A stretch of DNA of 64,000 nucleotides from Methanococcoides vulcani (GTDB lineage Archaea; Halobacteriota; Methanosarcinia; Methanosarcinales; Methanosarcinaceae). Each line of letters opens with the position of its first letter. The first letter of the stretch is position 1. A model generated the notes under the pieces. The model was given only the letters and a program-made list of their open reading frames with translations, did no database searches and had not been told where the DNA came from. Where the stretch lies: the NCBI RefSeq assembly GCF_900111645.1, contig NZ_FOHQ01000002.1:62001-126000 (forward strand), in the 5' to 3' direction. Below are positions 19,308-28,411 of the stretch, in pieces. Position numbers and translations under genes: made by a program.

Positions 19308-20411
19308 ATGAAATCCATAGTAGAAGAGGCATTGGCACGATCTGTAGAAGAGACACAAATCCGTTCCAGCGTCCCGGAACAGAATGACATCAATGCGGAA
19401 CTCGAAGCGATGCTTAGAGATCTGCAGACGAACATCAAGGTCATTGGTTGCGGCGGCGGCGGTTCGAACAGTGCTCAGCGCATGGCGCAGGAAGGCATCA
19501 AGGGCGCAGAGCTTGTTGCAATAAACACGGATGCACAACATCTTTTGAATGTCACTACCGAGAGCAAGATCCTTATCGGCAAGAAAAAGACAAGAGGTCT
19601 TGGTGCTGGCAGTCTGCCACAGATCGGCGAAGATGCTGCACTTGAAAGCATTGATGAGGTGCGTGCGGTCGTAGATGGCACTGATATGGTGTTCATTACT
19701 GCAGGACTTGGCGGTGGTACCGGTACAGGTTCCGCTCCGGTTGTTGCAGAGGCTGCACGTGATACAGGTGCTTTGACAATTGCCGTGGTAACTCTTCCAT
19801 TCGCTGTTGAAGGTCAGGTAAGACGCACAAACGCCGAGGCAGGACTTGAAAGGCTCAGGGATGTTGCAGATACTGTGATCGTAGTTCCTAATGACAAGCT
19901 CCTTGAGGTTGTCCCAAGATTACCATTACAGGCTGCTTTCAAGGTCTCTGATGAGGTTTTGATGAGAGCTGTAAAAGGTATTACCGAGCTTATTACAAAA
20001 CCTGGTCTTGTAAACCTCGACTTTGCTGATGTAAGGACCGTCATGCAGAACGGTGGCGTGGCAATGATAGGTCTTGGTGAGGCAGACGGTGAGAACAAAG
20101 CTGTGGAATCTGTCCAGAAAGCATTGAGGAGTCCTCTTCTTGATGTGGATATCTCAGGTGCTACTTCCGCTCTTGTGAATGTTGTTGGTGGTCCGGATAT
20201 GACCATTGCAGAAGCAGAGAGTGTTGTACAGGAAGTCTACAGCAGGATCGATCCAAATGCAAGGCTGATCTGGGGAGCACAGGTGGATCCTGAGCTTGAG
20301 CACTCTGTCCGCACAATGCTTGTTGTAACAGGTGTGAAATCTCCACAGATATATGGAAGTGGAAGTTCCCAGAACGTTACTCGAAAATACGGTATTGATT
20401 TCGTAAAATGA
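19308..20411 (+). CDS. ftsZ: Cell division GTPase FtsZ
   Basis: Forms the cytokinetic ring. 367 residues with GTP-binding G-box GGGTGTG at 135-141, N-terminal [13 protein letters not shown] and the T7 catalytic loop NLDFADV. An archaeal N-terminal extension of ~40 residues precedes the core. GTGGAGA lies 7 bases before the ATG. It heads the conserved archaeal gene string with secE and spt5 but has its own hairpin terminator and a 200-bp gap before secE. Confidence 0.97.
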   Translation: MKSIVEEALARSVEETQIRSSVPEQNDINAELEAMLRDLQTNIKVIGCGGGGSNSAQRMAQEGIKGAELVAINTDAQHLLNVTTESKILIGKKKTRGLGAGSLPQIGEDAALESIDEVRAVVDGTDMVFITAGLGGGTGTGSAPVVAEAARDTGALTIAVVTLPFAVEGQVRRTNAEAGLERLRDVADTVIVVPNDKLLEVVPRLPLQAAFKVSDEVLMRAVKGITELITKPGLVNLDFADVRTVMQNGGVAMIGLGEADGENKAVESVQKALRSPLLDVDISGATSALVNVVGGPDMTIAEAESVVQEVYSRIDPNARLIWGAQVDPELEHSVRTMLVVTGVKSPQIYGSGSSQNVTRKYGIDFVK

Positions 20412-20412
20412 A

Positions 20413-20436
20413 AAGGAGTTCTCTCCTTCTCTTTCT
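20413..20436 (+). terminator. Terminator after ftsZ
   Basis: AAGGAG (20413-20418) pairs with CTCCTT (20423-20428) across a 4-base loop, followed by a pyrimidine-rich CTCTTTCT run. Confidence 0.6.
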
Positions 20437-20611
20437 AATTTGAACCAAATTGTTTTTGTGGGGTTCAATCGAAAGGTATTTTATATAGTACGTTATTTAA
20501 ACGCCGCTAGAATTTATAATATGGTCGAGGTGTTGGTACTCTGAATTAGATCAACCCCGATCAATCATATGTAATATACTGAAACTGGTTGTGAGAAGTT
20601 TGGCAGGTAAT

Positions 20612-20809
20612 ATGTTTGAAGCGCCTAAGATAAACCGTAATGTCGTTCAAGTCCTTAAGTCATACCTGAGGGTATTGAAATTGTCCAAGAAGCCTTCAAG
20701 GGAAGAGTTCCACATGATCTCTAAGGTCGCTGGTGCCGGTATTTTGGTAATAGGCTTTGTTGGTTTCATTATCTATATACTGCTGACGGAATTACCAAAG
20801 TGGGTGTAA
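20612..20809 (+). CDS. secE: Preprotein translocase subunit SecE (Sec61-gamma)
   Basis: 65 residues with ATG at 20612: an amphipathic N-terminal helix (VLKSYLRVLKLSKKPSREEF) and one C-terminal membrane span (about 43-61), the usual Sss1/SecE plan. A GTG at 20591 would add 7 residues and is less likely since AGGTAA falls just before the ATG. It ends 4 bases before spt5, as in other archaea. TATA-like elements lie at about 20480 and 20513. Confidence 0.92.
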   Translation: MFEAPKINRNVVQVLKSYLRVLKLSKKPSREEFHMISKVAGAGILVIGFVGFIIYILLTELPKWV

Positions 20810-20813
20810 CTTT

Positions 20814-21272
20814 ATGAGTGAAGATGCCGCTATATTTGTTGTTAAGACAACTGCGAATCAAGAGCGCTCAGTTGCCGGGATGCTGGCTCAGGTTGCCAGG
20901 AAGGACAATCTTGACATCAGGGCTATAATTGCTCCGGATGAGCTTAAAGGGTATGTACTTCTGGAATCATCCGATTCCGGTGCTGTAGAACAGGCTATTC
21001 AGACGGTCCCTCATGCAAGGACTGTTGTTAAAGGCCAGTCCAGTATAGCGGAGATCGAACATTTCCTTACACCAAAACCAACCGTCACAGGTATTGTGGA
21101 AGGTGCGATCATCGAGGTAACCTCCGGTCCGTTCAAGGGCGAAAAGGCACGTGTGAAGCGTGTTGACGAAGGTCACGAGGAAATAACGGTCGAGCTGTTC
21201 GATGCTGTTGTACCAATACCTATAACTATACGTGGTGATACTGTACGGATACTCAGGAAGGAAGAATCCTGA
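20814..21272 (+). CDS. spt5: Transcription elongation factor Spt5 (NusG homologue)
   Basis: 152 residues: NGN domain (about 5-85, FVVKTTANQERSVAGML) and KOW domain (about 95-125, IIEVTSGPFKGEKARVKRVD). It clamps RNA polymerase together with Spt4 to keep it processive. Coupled to secE upstream; L11 follows after 67 bases. Confidence 0.95.
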   Translation: MSEDAAIFVVKTTANQERSVAGMLAQVARKDNLDIRAIIAPDELKGYVLLESSDSGAVEQAIQTVPHARTVVKGQSSIAEIEHFLTPKPTVTGIVEGAIIEVTSGPFKGEKARVKRVDEGHEEITVELFDAVVPIPITIRGDTVRILRKEES

Positions 21273-21339
21273 TGCGTACTGTATGATTATATTCATTAAC
21301 TAAAACTAAATTTATAAAATTAAAAAAGGTGAATCTCTA

Positions 21340-21825
21340 ATGGCAAGTGTTGTAGAAGCCTTGGTTCCTGGAGGTAAAGCAAATCCGGGCCCTCCTCTTG
21401 GTCCAGCATTGGGACCTCTTGGTGTAAATATCAAAGATGTGATTGATAAGATCAATGACAAAACTAAAGATTACAATGGAATGCAGGTTCCTGTTAAGGT
21501 AATTGTTGCTGATGACAAGAGTGTCGAGATCGAAGTGGGTACTCCACCAACAGCCGCATTGATCCTTAAGGAACTGAACATTGAGAAAGGCTCCGGGGAA
21601 TCCGGTACTGTCAATGTTGGTGATCTTTCAATTGCACAGGCCGCAAAGGTCGCTCGCATGAAGAAAGACGATATCCTTTCCTATTCCCTCAAGGCTGCAG
21701 TTAAAGAGGTCATGGGCACATGTGTGCCAATGGGCGTTACTGTAGAAGGTCTTGATCCAAGGGAATGCCAGAAAGCTGTTGACGAGGGCAAGTTTGACGA
21801 GCCTCTTGCAGCAGAAGCATGGTAA
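21340..21825 (+). CDS. rpl11: Large ribosomal subunit protein uL11
   Basis: 161 residues. The N-terminal [19 protein letters not shown] stretch is the L11 signature for the GTPase-associated centre, and the C-terminal domain ([20 protein letters not shown]) binds 23S rRNA. AAAGGTGA lies 7 bases before the ATG. A TATA-like AAATTTATAAAATT lies just upstream, so the gene may have its own promoter. Confidence 0.96.
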   Translation: MASVVEALVPGGKANPGPPLGPALGPLGVNIKDVIDKINDKTKDYNGMQVPVKVIVADDKSVEIEVGTPPTAALILKELNIEKGSGESGTVNVGDLSIAQAAKVARMKKDDILSYSLKAAVKEVMGTCVPMGVTVEGLDPRECQKAVDEGKFDEPLAAEAW

Positions 21826-21860
21826 TCGGATCGATATCCAATATTAATGTCAAATGCGTT

Positions 21861-22060
21861 GGTCGGCCGCTCAGGCTGACCGATAAGTTTAAAATAATTG
21901 CTTCATTATTGAAGTGTTCGTAATTGAGATGAAAATCTCCTTACTTTAACCGTAGTAGGCCGCAGCGGTCGCATCGGTTGGTATGCATATCGTATGCCCG
22001 CCGGATACCGGGTCTGACCCTGTATCTGAACATTTGTTCATTAACTACGGGAGGAATAGA
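21861..22060 (+). promoter_or_regulatory. Structured leader of the rpl1-rpl10-rpl12 operon
   Basis: The 235-bp gap between rpl11 and rpl1 holds several hairpins: GGTCGGCC/GGCTGACC (21861-21881), GAGAT/ATCTC with a GAAA tetraloop (21926-21939), GGTATGC/GTATGCC (21980-21998) and a two-part stem GATAC-GGGT/ACCC-GTATC (22004-22026). A TATA-like TTTAAAATA near 21889-21897 would start the transcript near 21920, giving a leader of ~140 bases. L1 is known to autoregulate translation in methanogens, so this is a candidate L1-binding or attenuation site; the actual site is not identified. Confidence 0.5.
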
Positions 22061-22702
22061 ATGGTAGAAGAGACTACTTTAAATCTAGTAAAAGAGTTAG
22101 TCGAAGGATCCCCTGAACGTAAGTTCTCTGAAAGTGTGGATCTGGCAATTAACTTAAAGAACCTCGATATGAGTCAACCCAAGAACCGTGTGGACGAAGA
22201 GATAATTCTTCCCAATGGTCTTGGTAAATCCCTTAAGATAGCTGTTTTTGCAAAGGGTGAAGTTGGACTCAATGCTAAAGATGCTGGTTCAGACTATGTT
22301 CTGACCGAAGAGGATATCAAAGAACTTGGCGAGGATAAATCCAAGGCAAGAAGTCTTGCAAATGAGTGTGACTTCTTCATTTCAGAAGTGCAGTACATGC
22401 CTCTGATCGGTAAGACCCTCGGTGCAATTCTCGGTCCTCGTGGAAAGATGCCTGTACCTTTGACACCTGATAAGAACGTTGCAGATCTTATCAACAGTAC
22501 GAAGAACTCAATTCGTATACGCTCAAAAGACAGACTTACGTTCCACGTAGCAATTGGTCGCAGAGACATGGATGTCGAAAACCTGGCAGAGAATATCGAG
22601 ACAGTTCTGAGCAGAGTCGAGCACTCACTCGAAAAAGGTAAACATAACCTTAAATCGGTCTATGTTACGACTACTATGGGTAAATCTGTGAGGTTGGTAT
22701 GA
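22061..22702 (+). CDS. rpl1: Large ribosomal subunit protein uL1
   Basis: 213 residues, beginning at ATG 22061 with GGGAGG 6 bases upstream; the longer frame from 21983 runs through leader hairpins and is not coding. Core motifs: KNRVDEEIILPNGLGK, LGPRGKMPVPLTP and LKSVYVTTTMGKSVRL. Binds the L1 stalk of 23S rRNA and, in methanogens, represses its own mRNA. The stop overlaps the L10 start. Confidence 0.96.
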   Translation: MVEETTLNLVKELVEGSPERKFSESVDLAINLKNLDMSQPKNRVDEEIILPNGLGKSLKIAVFAKGEVGLNAKDAGSDYVLTEEDIKELGEDKSKARSLANECDFFISEVQYMPLIGKTLGAILGPRGKMPVPLTPDKNVADLINSTKNSIRIRSKDRLTFHVAIGRRDMDVENLAENIETVLSRVEHSLEKGKHNLKSVYVTTTMGKSVRLV

Positions 22703-23727
22703 TGGAAGAACTTCACCACAGTGAACATATCCCTAAATGGAAGAAAGAAGAGGTCGAGGATATCAAGAACCTCGTCACATCATATCCATTGTTAGGTGTT
22801 GTGGGTATTGGAGGCATTCCTGCAAAACAGCTTCAGGCAATGAGAAGGAGCCTTAAGGATGTTGCTGTCCTGAAGGTGTCCAGAAACACTCTCATAAGAA
22901 GAGCACTTGATGAGTCATCCGATGATATCAAGAAAATGGATGATTTTGTTGAGGTTCAGACTGCACTGATATTCACAGAACAGAATCCTTTCAAACTCTA
23001 CAAGTTGCTTGAGAAGAGCAAGAGTCCTTCCCCTATCAAAGGTGGAATGGTCACTCCTAATGATATTGTTGTGGAAGCAGGTCCAACAAGCTTCCCACCA
23101 GGACCTATACTGGGCGATATGCAGGCTGCAGGAATTCCTGCTGCTATCGACGGCGGTAAGGTCGTTATCAAGGAGACCAAGGCAGTTGCAAAGGCCGGAG
23201 AGGTCGTATCCCAGAAGCTCGCAGCTATGCTTACAAGGCTGGAGATCTATCCACTTGAAGTGGGTCTTGATCTGAGAGCAGTTATGGAAGAGGGATCTAT
23301 CTTCACTCCTGATGTACTCGCAATTGATGAGGAACAGATCTTCGCAGACTTCGTACAGGCTACTCAGCAGGCATTCAACCTGTCTGTCAACGCAGTGTAC
23401 CCAACAACCGAAAACATCAGCACATTACTTGCAAAGGCAGCTTCAGAATCAAAGAACGTTGCTATCAACGCTGTGGTCTTCGAGCCGGATGTCATGAACG
23501 TCCTGCTTGGCAAAGCACAGGGCGAGATGATGTCTGTTGCATCAGCAGCATCTGCTAAGGATGAGGGTTCAATTGACGATGAGCTGAAAGAGGCACTTGG
23601 CGCAGCTGCATCAGCAGCACCAGTTGAATCTGCAGCTGAAGAGGTCGTTGAAGAGAAGGAAGAAGAAAAAGAAGAGGACGACGAGGAAGGCGGCATGGCT
23701 GCTGGTCTTGGAGCACTCTTTGGATAA
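22699..23727 (+). CDS. rpl10: Large ribosomal subunit protein uL10 (P0)
   Basis: 342 residues. The N-terminal rRNA-binding domain (KKEEVEDIKNLVTSYPLLGVV) is followed by the archaeal insertion domain, helices that dock L12 dimers, an acidic Glu-rich hinge and the [12 protein letters not shown] tail shared with L12. It starts at one of two adjacent ATGs (22699 or 22702) overlapping the L1 stop. The stalk base recruits translation GTPases. Confidence 0.96.
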   Translation: MMEELHHSEHIPKWKKEEVEDIKNLVTSYPLLGVVGIGGIPAKQLQAMRRSLKDVAVLKVSRNTLIRRALDESSDDIKKMDDFVEVQTALIFTEQNPFKLYKLLEKSKSPSPIKGGMVTPNDIVVEAGPTSFPPGPILGDMQAAGIPAAIDGGKVVIKETKAVAKAGEVVSQKLAAMLTRLEIYPLEVGLDLRAVMEEGSIFTPDVLAIDEEQIFADFVQATQQAFNLSVNAVYPTTENISTLLAKAASESKNVAINAVVFEPDVMNVLLGKAQGEMMSVASAASAKDEGSIDDELKEALGAAASAAPVESAAEEVVEEKEEEKEEDDEEGGMAAGLGALFG

Positions 23728-23773
23728 ACTACTATCAAAAAATTAATATTAATAACATAAAAGGTGATTTACA

Positions 23774-24076
23774 ATGGAATACATATACGCAGCACTTTTA
23801 CTACACAACGCTGAGAAAGACATTACAGAAGAAGCAGTTACTGCAGTACTCACTGCAGCAGGAGTAGACGTTAACGATGCACGTGCAAAGGCACTCGTTG
23901 CAGCACTCGAGGATGTTGACATCGCAGACGCAATGGCAACCGCAGCAGTCGCAGCACCTGCAGCAGCAGCAGCACCTGCAGCAGCAGAGGCAGCAGCTGA
24001 AGAAGCTCCTGCAGAAGAAGAGAAAGCTGAAGAAGAAGAGAGCGGCATGGCTGGTCTCGGAGCACTCTTCGGATAA
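23774..24076 (+). CDS. rpl12: Large ribosomal stalk protein P1/L12
   Basis: 100 residues: helical dimerisation domain ([20 protein letters not shown]), an Ala-rich hinge, an acidic segment and the conserved [10 protein letters not shown] factor-binding tail nearly identical to that of L10. AAAGGTGA lies about 8 bases before the ATG. Last gene of the cluster, followed by a strong terminator. Confidence 0.95.
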   Translation: MEYIYAALLLHNAEKDITEEAVTAVLTAAGVDVNDARAKALVAALEDVDIADAMATAAVAAPAAAAAPAAAEAAAEEAPAEEEKAEEEESGMAGLGALFG

Positions 24077-24089
24077 TTTCTTTCAAAAC

Positions 24090-24130
24090 GATACTCGCAT
24101 CATGCGGGTATCACCAATCTTTTTTTTTCT
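24090..24130 (+). terminator. Terminator after rpl12
   Basis: GATAC-T-CGCA (24090-24099) pairs with TGCG-G-GTATC (24103-24112) across a TCA loop, followed by a run of nine or more T from about 24120. Confidence 0.75.
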
Positions 24131-24279
24131 TTAATTACTTTCAATTTAAAAATACCTGGACTATCATTTTTATCACTGGATCTCTCTATCGGGAGCATCA
24201 GTGATCAAAATTCGAATAGACTAATTTTATGATCGATTATAAAATTGGTTCTAAGTGATTGGTCATAACCTATTGATCT

Positions 24280-25301
24280 TTAGCTTTCATCTGCAAGGTC
24301 AAAAAATGGAATTGTCGTATCTGGACGCCATTTTTCAAGGAATAGCAGCATATGATATTTCATAAAGACATGCAATGGCATTATTGCCATTATTGAGAAC
24401 AGGATCAACAATGCTATCTCTATGATTGCAATAGGTGCAAGGATCAGCCATATTATGCTCTGCTGAATGATCCATGAAAGAGCAAAGTAGATAATGGCAT
24501 CAATGAATAGGAAGAACAATCCCGGGATCAATATGAGGAAGAGTATAATTATACCGAAGACAACTCCACCTCCGGTCCACAGAATGAACCTTCCGAACCA
24601 GTAACCTATCATTTGTTTCCAGTCCTGCCTGAATGTCGCCACTACTTTTTCCAGAGCCTCAATGATCCCAATCTTATCATACATTGCAATGGGGATGCAT
24701 AGGTAGATGAAAGAGTAGATAATGGCACTAAATATCGATATTATCAATATGACTGCAACAAGGCTCATTCCTCCTGCAATAAGCATGGGCAGGAAACTTG
24801 TGGATGGATCATTGATGATCTGAATGATCATGGGTAGTGCTGCCATTATGAATATGGCAAAGAAGCCTATTGCCAGAACAAAGCGTATTATGAAAAGGTT
24901 CAGTCCCATCCTCATGTATTTTTTAGAGTATTCCCAAAAACGAACGTCATTTTTTGTGATGGATTCCACAAAAACAAAATCCATTACTGATGAGATATAC
25001 CACAATATCAGGACAAATAGTCCGATAGATCCCACAATTGCAAGTATCAATGGCAGATCGGGCATGGATGTTATCTGGTCAACGAATCCATTTCCATCCG
25101 GAATGTAAGAAAAAGGGAGGTCTGATAAGTCACTGTTGCCTGTGTTAGGTGTTGAACCGTTGTAGCCTGAACTGCCTCCTCCGCCTGCTAAGGCGACTAT
25201 GATCGCAAGTTTCAGCCACTTCTTTAGATCGAACGGTTCCAGCAGGCATTTCTCGTTCTTCTGAGAGCTTCGCCTGCTGCATCTACTACAAACCAGTTCA
25301 T
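24280..25301 (-). CDS. Six-span archaeal membrane protein, N-terminus broken by a one-base frameshift
   Basis: The intact downstream frame (ATG 25065 to stop 24280, 261 residues) holds about six membrane spans. That frame is open back to 25344 and encodes CLLEPFDLKKWLKLAIIVA and a Gly-rich loop, but has no ATG, GTG or TTG there. A second frame starts at ATG 25301 and reads MNWFVVDAAGEALRRTRNA before running into a stop. Joining the two at GCC (about 25245) by one missing base gives a continuous N-terminus. The ATG lies just behind a TATA box (25319-25330). Either a sequencing error or a true frameshift; the function is unknown, resembling archaeal DUF7544-like membrane proteins. Confidence 0.6.
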
Positions 25302-25318
25302 AAAAAGAACTAATGATG

Positions 25319-25330
25319 TTTATATAAAAA
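25319..25330 (-). promoter_or_regulatory. TATA box for the membrane-protein gene
   Basis: On the minus strand TTTTTATATAAA ends about 18 bases before ATG 25301. It sits immediately after the helicase stop-codon hairpin, so the same T-rich run can serve as terminator tail for the helicase. Confidence 0.5.
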
Positions 25331-25331
25331 G

Positions 25332-25348
25332 GTGACCGGTAAGGTCAC
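25332..25348 (-). terminator. Hairpin spanning the helicase stop codon
   Basis: GTGACC (25332-25337) pairs with GGTCAC (25343-25348) across GGTAA. The TGA stop (25345-25347) is inside one arm, and on the minus strand the stem is followed by a T-rich tract. Confidence 0.55.
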
Positions 25349-26847
25349 TCTGCCTTTCTTTTCACTCCGGTTCTCTTCTTAAATCCGGTTCTTGCATTTG
25401 ATTTGTTGGATCCTCCGCGTCCTTCTGATTTTCCGGAGCCTTCACCACTTTTCGGCTTAGATCCGCCATATCCTCCGGACCTTTTTTGACCCCCGCGACC
25501 TTCTGATCTTCCGGAGCCTTCGCCACTTTTCGGCTTAGATCCTCCATACCCTCCGGACCTTTTTTGACCTCCGCGACCTTCTGATCTTCCGGAACCTTCG
25601 CCACTTTTCGGCTTAGATCCTCCATATCCTCCGGACCTTTTTTGACCTCCGCGACCTTCTGATCTGCCACGACCACCGGATCTCTTGAAGTTGTTCCTGT
25701 CATGACGCTTGTCCTTCTCGTCCTTTATGACTACCCTTTCAACCTCAGGCACTTCTTCCTTTTTGATCGTGAACTTGCGGTGATGCCTGACTAGCTTTTG
25801 GAAAGCATCTGCTTCTCTGTCTGTCAGAACATTAATGACCTTACCTTCCTTACCTGCTCTTGCAGTTCGGCCTATTCTGTGTACATACTCATTCACATCA
25901 TCAGGGATATCATAGTTGTAGACGTGTGACACATGAGGAATATCTAGACCACGTGCAGCAACATCTGTGCAGACAAGTGCATGTGCTTCGCTTGAATGGA
26001 ACTTGCTGAGGGTGCTCTTTCTCTTTGCCTGGGTGTGACCTCCGTGTATGGCGATCGCATCAATATCATTTTTCCTGAGGTTCTTCTGGACGAAGTCCAC
26101 ATTGCTTCGTGTGTTACAGAAAACCATTACTAATCCAGACCTCTCATTTTTCAGGAGGTGAACAAGCAAGGAGAATTTAATGGGTTTTGGAACGTCATAA
26201 TATACCTGTTCAAGCTTTTCAGGGTCCACATGTGCTTTTGCAAAGACCTTCTGAGGATCGTTCATGTACTTGCGTGAGAGGTATTTGATGTCCTTTGAAA
26301 CAGTTGCTGAGAAAAGCATTGTTTGTCTTTCCTCAGGACACTCTTTAATGATGTCTTCCACATCATCGATGAATCCCATGTCAAGCATTCTGTCTGCTTC
26401 ATCAAGGACCAACATCTCTACGTTGTCCAGGTCTATCGTACCTCTTCCAATATGGTCAAGGAGTCTGCCAGGTGTTGCAACAACAATATCTGTTTTTTCC
26501 AGCTTCTTCATCTGTGGGCCAATTGCAACTCCGCCGTAAATGGATGCTATTTTTAACCTTTTATGACGGGAAAATTCCTTAAGTGAATTGTGAACCTGCT
26601 CTGCCAGTTCCCTTGTAGGGGTAAGGACCAGAGCCTTTATTCCCCTTCCAGTCTCAATTTTCTGGATAATGCCACACCCAAATGCGAGTGTTTTACCGGA
26701 ACCGGTGGCTGCTCCTCCAATAATATCCTTTCCATCCAGAATGAGCGGGATCGCCATTGACTGAATTTCTGTAGGGGCTTCAAAATTTTTTTCTTCGATC
26801 GATCTTAGGATCGCTTCTTCGATCCCTAGGTTTTTAAATGATTCCAT
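25345..26847 (-). CDS. deaD: DEAD-box RNA helicase with tandem Gly/Arg-rich C-terminal repeats
   Basis: 500 residues. RecA domain 1: Q-motif FEAPTEIQ, Walker A GAATGSGKT, PTRELAEQ, VATPGRLLDH, DEAD and SAT; domain 2: ARGLDIPHVSHV and HRIGRTARAG. From about residue 385 the tail is basic and disordered, with three near-identical 26-residue units (RSEGRGGQKRSGGYGG, then SKPKSGEGSG) and partial copies at each end. RGG-like tails bind RNA. A cold-induced deaD with a long 5' leader is known in Methanococcoides burtonii; this gene is a likely counterpart, by inference. Likely roles are RNA unwinding and ribosome assembly at low temperature. Confidence 0.95.
   Translation of the reverse strand: MESFKNLGIEEAILRSIEEKNFEAPTEIQSMAIPLILDGKDIIGGAATGSGKTLAFGCGIIQKIETGRGIKALVLTPTRELAEQVHNSLKEFSRHKRLKIASIYGGVAIGPQMKKLEKTDIVVATPGRLLDHIGRGTIDLDNVEMLVLDEADRMLDMGFIDDVEDIIKECPEERQTMLFSATVSKDIKYLSRKYMNDPQKVFAKAHVDPEKLEQVYYDVPKPIKFSLLVHLLKNERSGLVMVFCNTRSNVDFVQKNLRKNDIDAIAIHGGHTQAKRKSTLSKFHSSEAHALVCTDVAARGLDIPHVSHVYNYDIPDDVNEYVHRIGRTARAGKEGKVINVLTDREADAFQKLVRHHRKFTIKKEEVPEVERVVIKDEKDKRHDRNNFKRSGGRGRSEGRGGQKRSGGYGGSKPKSGEGSGRSEGRGGQKRSGGYGGSKPKSGEGSGRSEGRGGQKRSGGYGGSKPKSGEGSGKSEGRGGSNKSNARTGFKKRTGVKRKAE
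25432..25665 (-). repeat. Three 78-bp coding tandem repeats in the helicase tail
   Basis: The unit is 78 bases (26 codons), three copies back to back, with a few silent differences and one extra partial copy at each end. The near identity at DNA level indicates recent duplication or homogenisation, so copy number may vary between strains. Confidence 0.8.
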
Positions 26848-27173
26848 GGTGATTACCTGTTAGTATATATCTAATTCTTAAAAGAAGAAGAGCGCCATCT
26901 TTGTCTCTCGTTCTTGGCAAATCCCCACCGGAAATCTTGTTAGAAATCATTTTTATGTTAATTATGATGGGGGTTTTTAACCTATTTCGTTTCAGATGCC
27001 CTTTCATACATCTTTCTGCTTATAAACATTGTCCTATAAGAAGCAAAAAGAAAACTTTGAAAACATCCTTGCAAAAGTATGATGGAATAGGATATGCCAG
27101 ATAAATGCTAAGTTTTATCAATAGCGATGGAAGATATAGTGCACCTTAATGAGCATTCGATCAAAGAGTTACC
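26848..27173. other. Intergenic region between helicase and radical SAM gene
   Basis: 326 bp with no convincing ORF. For the minus-strand helicase, TATA-like candidates lie near 27017-27025 (GTTTATAAG on minus) and 26970-26980, which would give a leader of about 100 bases or more. The helicase Shine-Dalgarno is weak (CAGGTAATCACC before the ATG). For the plus-strand gene, a GTTTTATC element lies near 27112-27119. Confidence 0.4.
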
Positions 27174-28148
27174 ATGTCTAAATTTTCTCCTACCATTGCA
27201 GCACGTGCGATCTGGCAGATGAGAGTACGAAAGCGACCTTTTGTTCTCTCACACGCGGTCAATTCCAGATGTAACATGAGCTGTAGCTTTTGTGAATACT
27301 GGAAGGAGCCGGGGGATGAGATGAGTCTCGATGATATTTTCAGGATGCTTGATGATGCTCACTCTTTCGGCATTGGCGCCTACAATGCCTGGACAGTTGA
27401 ACCTCTTCTTCGGGAGGACCTGCCACAGATCCTTGCGTATGCTAAAAGTAAGGGTATGATCACGTCCCTGATCACTAACGGAAAATTGCTGAAAGAAAGG
27501 ATAAATGACCTGGATGACCTTGATTATCTTTCTGTTTCTGTGGATGGGACAAAAAGCTACAAAGAGATACGTGGCATCGATTTTGAGATAATAATGGATG
27601 CTATTATGGCTGTCAAGGACAAACTGAAAAATCCTCTGTTGATGAACTGCGTTATCAGTAGCAAGAACCTTGATGATGTCGAAGACCTTATCCAACTGGC
27701 ACGTGATATAGATGTGAAGATATCATTTGAGCCTTTGTATGAGTTCAGGGGGATCAAAGAGGATGTCTGGGGCAACATGGGTATTCGTGACATGGAAAAA
27801 TACCAATGTACGATCGATCGGATAATCGAGATGAAAAAGGATGGCTATCCAATCATAAATTCATTGACCTATCTTAAAATGATAAAAGAGCTGAAAAAGG
27901 GATATAATTGTCATGTCAACAATCTGATCCTGGATGTTACTGCAGATGGCTCTATCGAGAACTGCCGTGTTCACAGGGAGTCGTTGGGCAATGTGAAGGA
28001 CGGTATCGTCAATGTGTGGAAAGCCTCAAAGGATCAACAAAAGGAACTGACCGAGAAGTGTGAAGGCTGCTTCTTCTTTGGTTATGTTGAAAATAGCCTG
28101 ATGTATGATCTCAATCTCGAGGTCATACAGCATTATGAGTGGATGTGA
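27174..28148 (+). CDS. Radical SAM protein with C-terminal cysteine region
   Basis: 324 residues. The radical SAM [4Fe-4S] motif is CNMSCSFC (CxxxCxxC) at about residues 33-40, followed by the GIGAYNAWTVEP SAM-contact strand. C-terminal cysteines (YNCHVNN, ENCRVH, CEGCFFF) could bind an auxiliary cluster in a SPASM-like manner. The N-terminal basic RVRKRPFVLSHAVN segment is like HpnH-type and archaeal lipid/cofactor radical SAM enzymes. Substrate unknown; it stands alone between unrelated genes. Confidence 0.85.
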   Translation: MSKFSPTIAARAIWQMRVRKRPFVLSHAVNSRCNMSCSFCEYWKEPGDEMSLDDIFRMLDDAHSFGIGAYNAWTVEPLLREDLPQILAYAKSKGMITSLITNGKLLKERINDLDDLDYLSVSVDGTKSYKEIRGIDFEIIMDAIMAVKDKLKNPLLMNCVISSKNLDDVEDLIQLARDIDVKISFEPLYEFRGIKEDVWGNMGIRDMEKYQCTIDRIIEMKKDGYPIINSLTYLKMIKELKKGYNCHVNNLILDVTADGSIENCRVHRESLGNVKDGIVNVWKASKDQQKELTEKCEGCFFFGYVENSLMYDLNLEVIQHYEWM

Positions 28149-28411
28149 ACTTTTCATTTCATTTAATTAATCTAGTTTTTAGTTTCATTTTATTTCGAAA
28201 TGTGTTTAAATATAAGAATTATCGTGTATTTATACATTTTTCGGAATTCTAATGTATTTGTGTAGGGTAAAAACGGTTTTCTTTTTGAAAGAGCTTATAT
28301 ATTAAACCAAATATGTCCTTACTATCCTTTAATAGGAAATACCGTCGTTAGATTATATTTAATGATTCAAATAATATCTGGATAAATGTAATATTATTCT
28401 GAGGTTTAGTT

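Noticed and set aside
21983-22060. A longer rpl1 start at 21983
   Set aside because: It runs through hairpins and lies upstream of a good Shine-Dalgarno; homology starts at 22061.
25432-25665. Regular 78-bp repeats considered as a CRISPR array
   Set aside because: No spacers, and they are in frame within the helicase.
25362-25703. A 113-residue repetitive frame on the minus strand within the helicase tail
   Set aside because: It is an alternate reading of the 78-bp repeats; the helicase frame is the one with domains.
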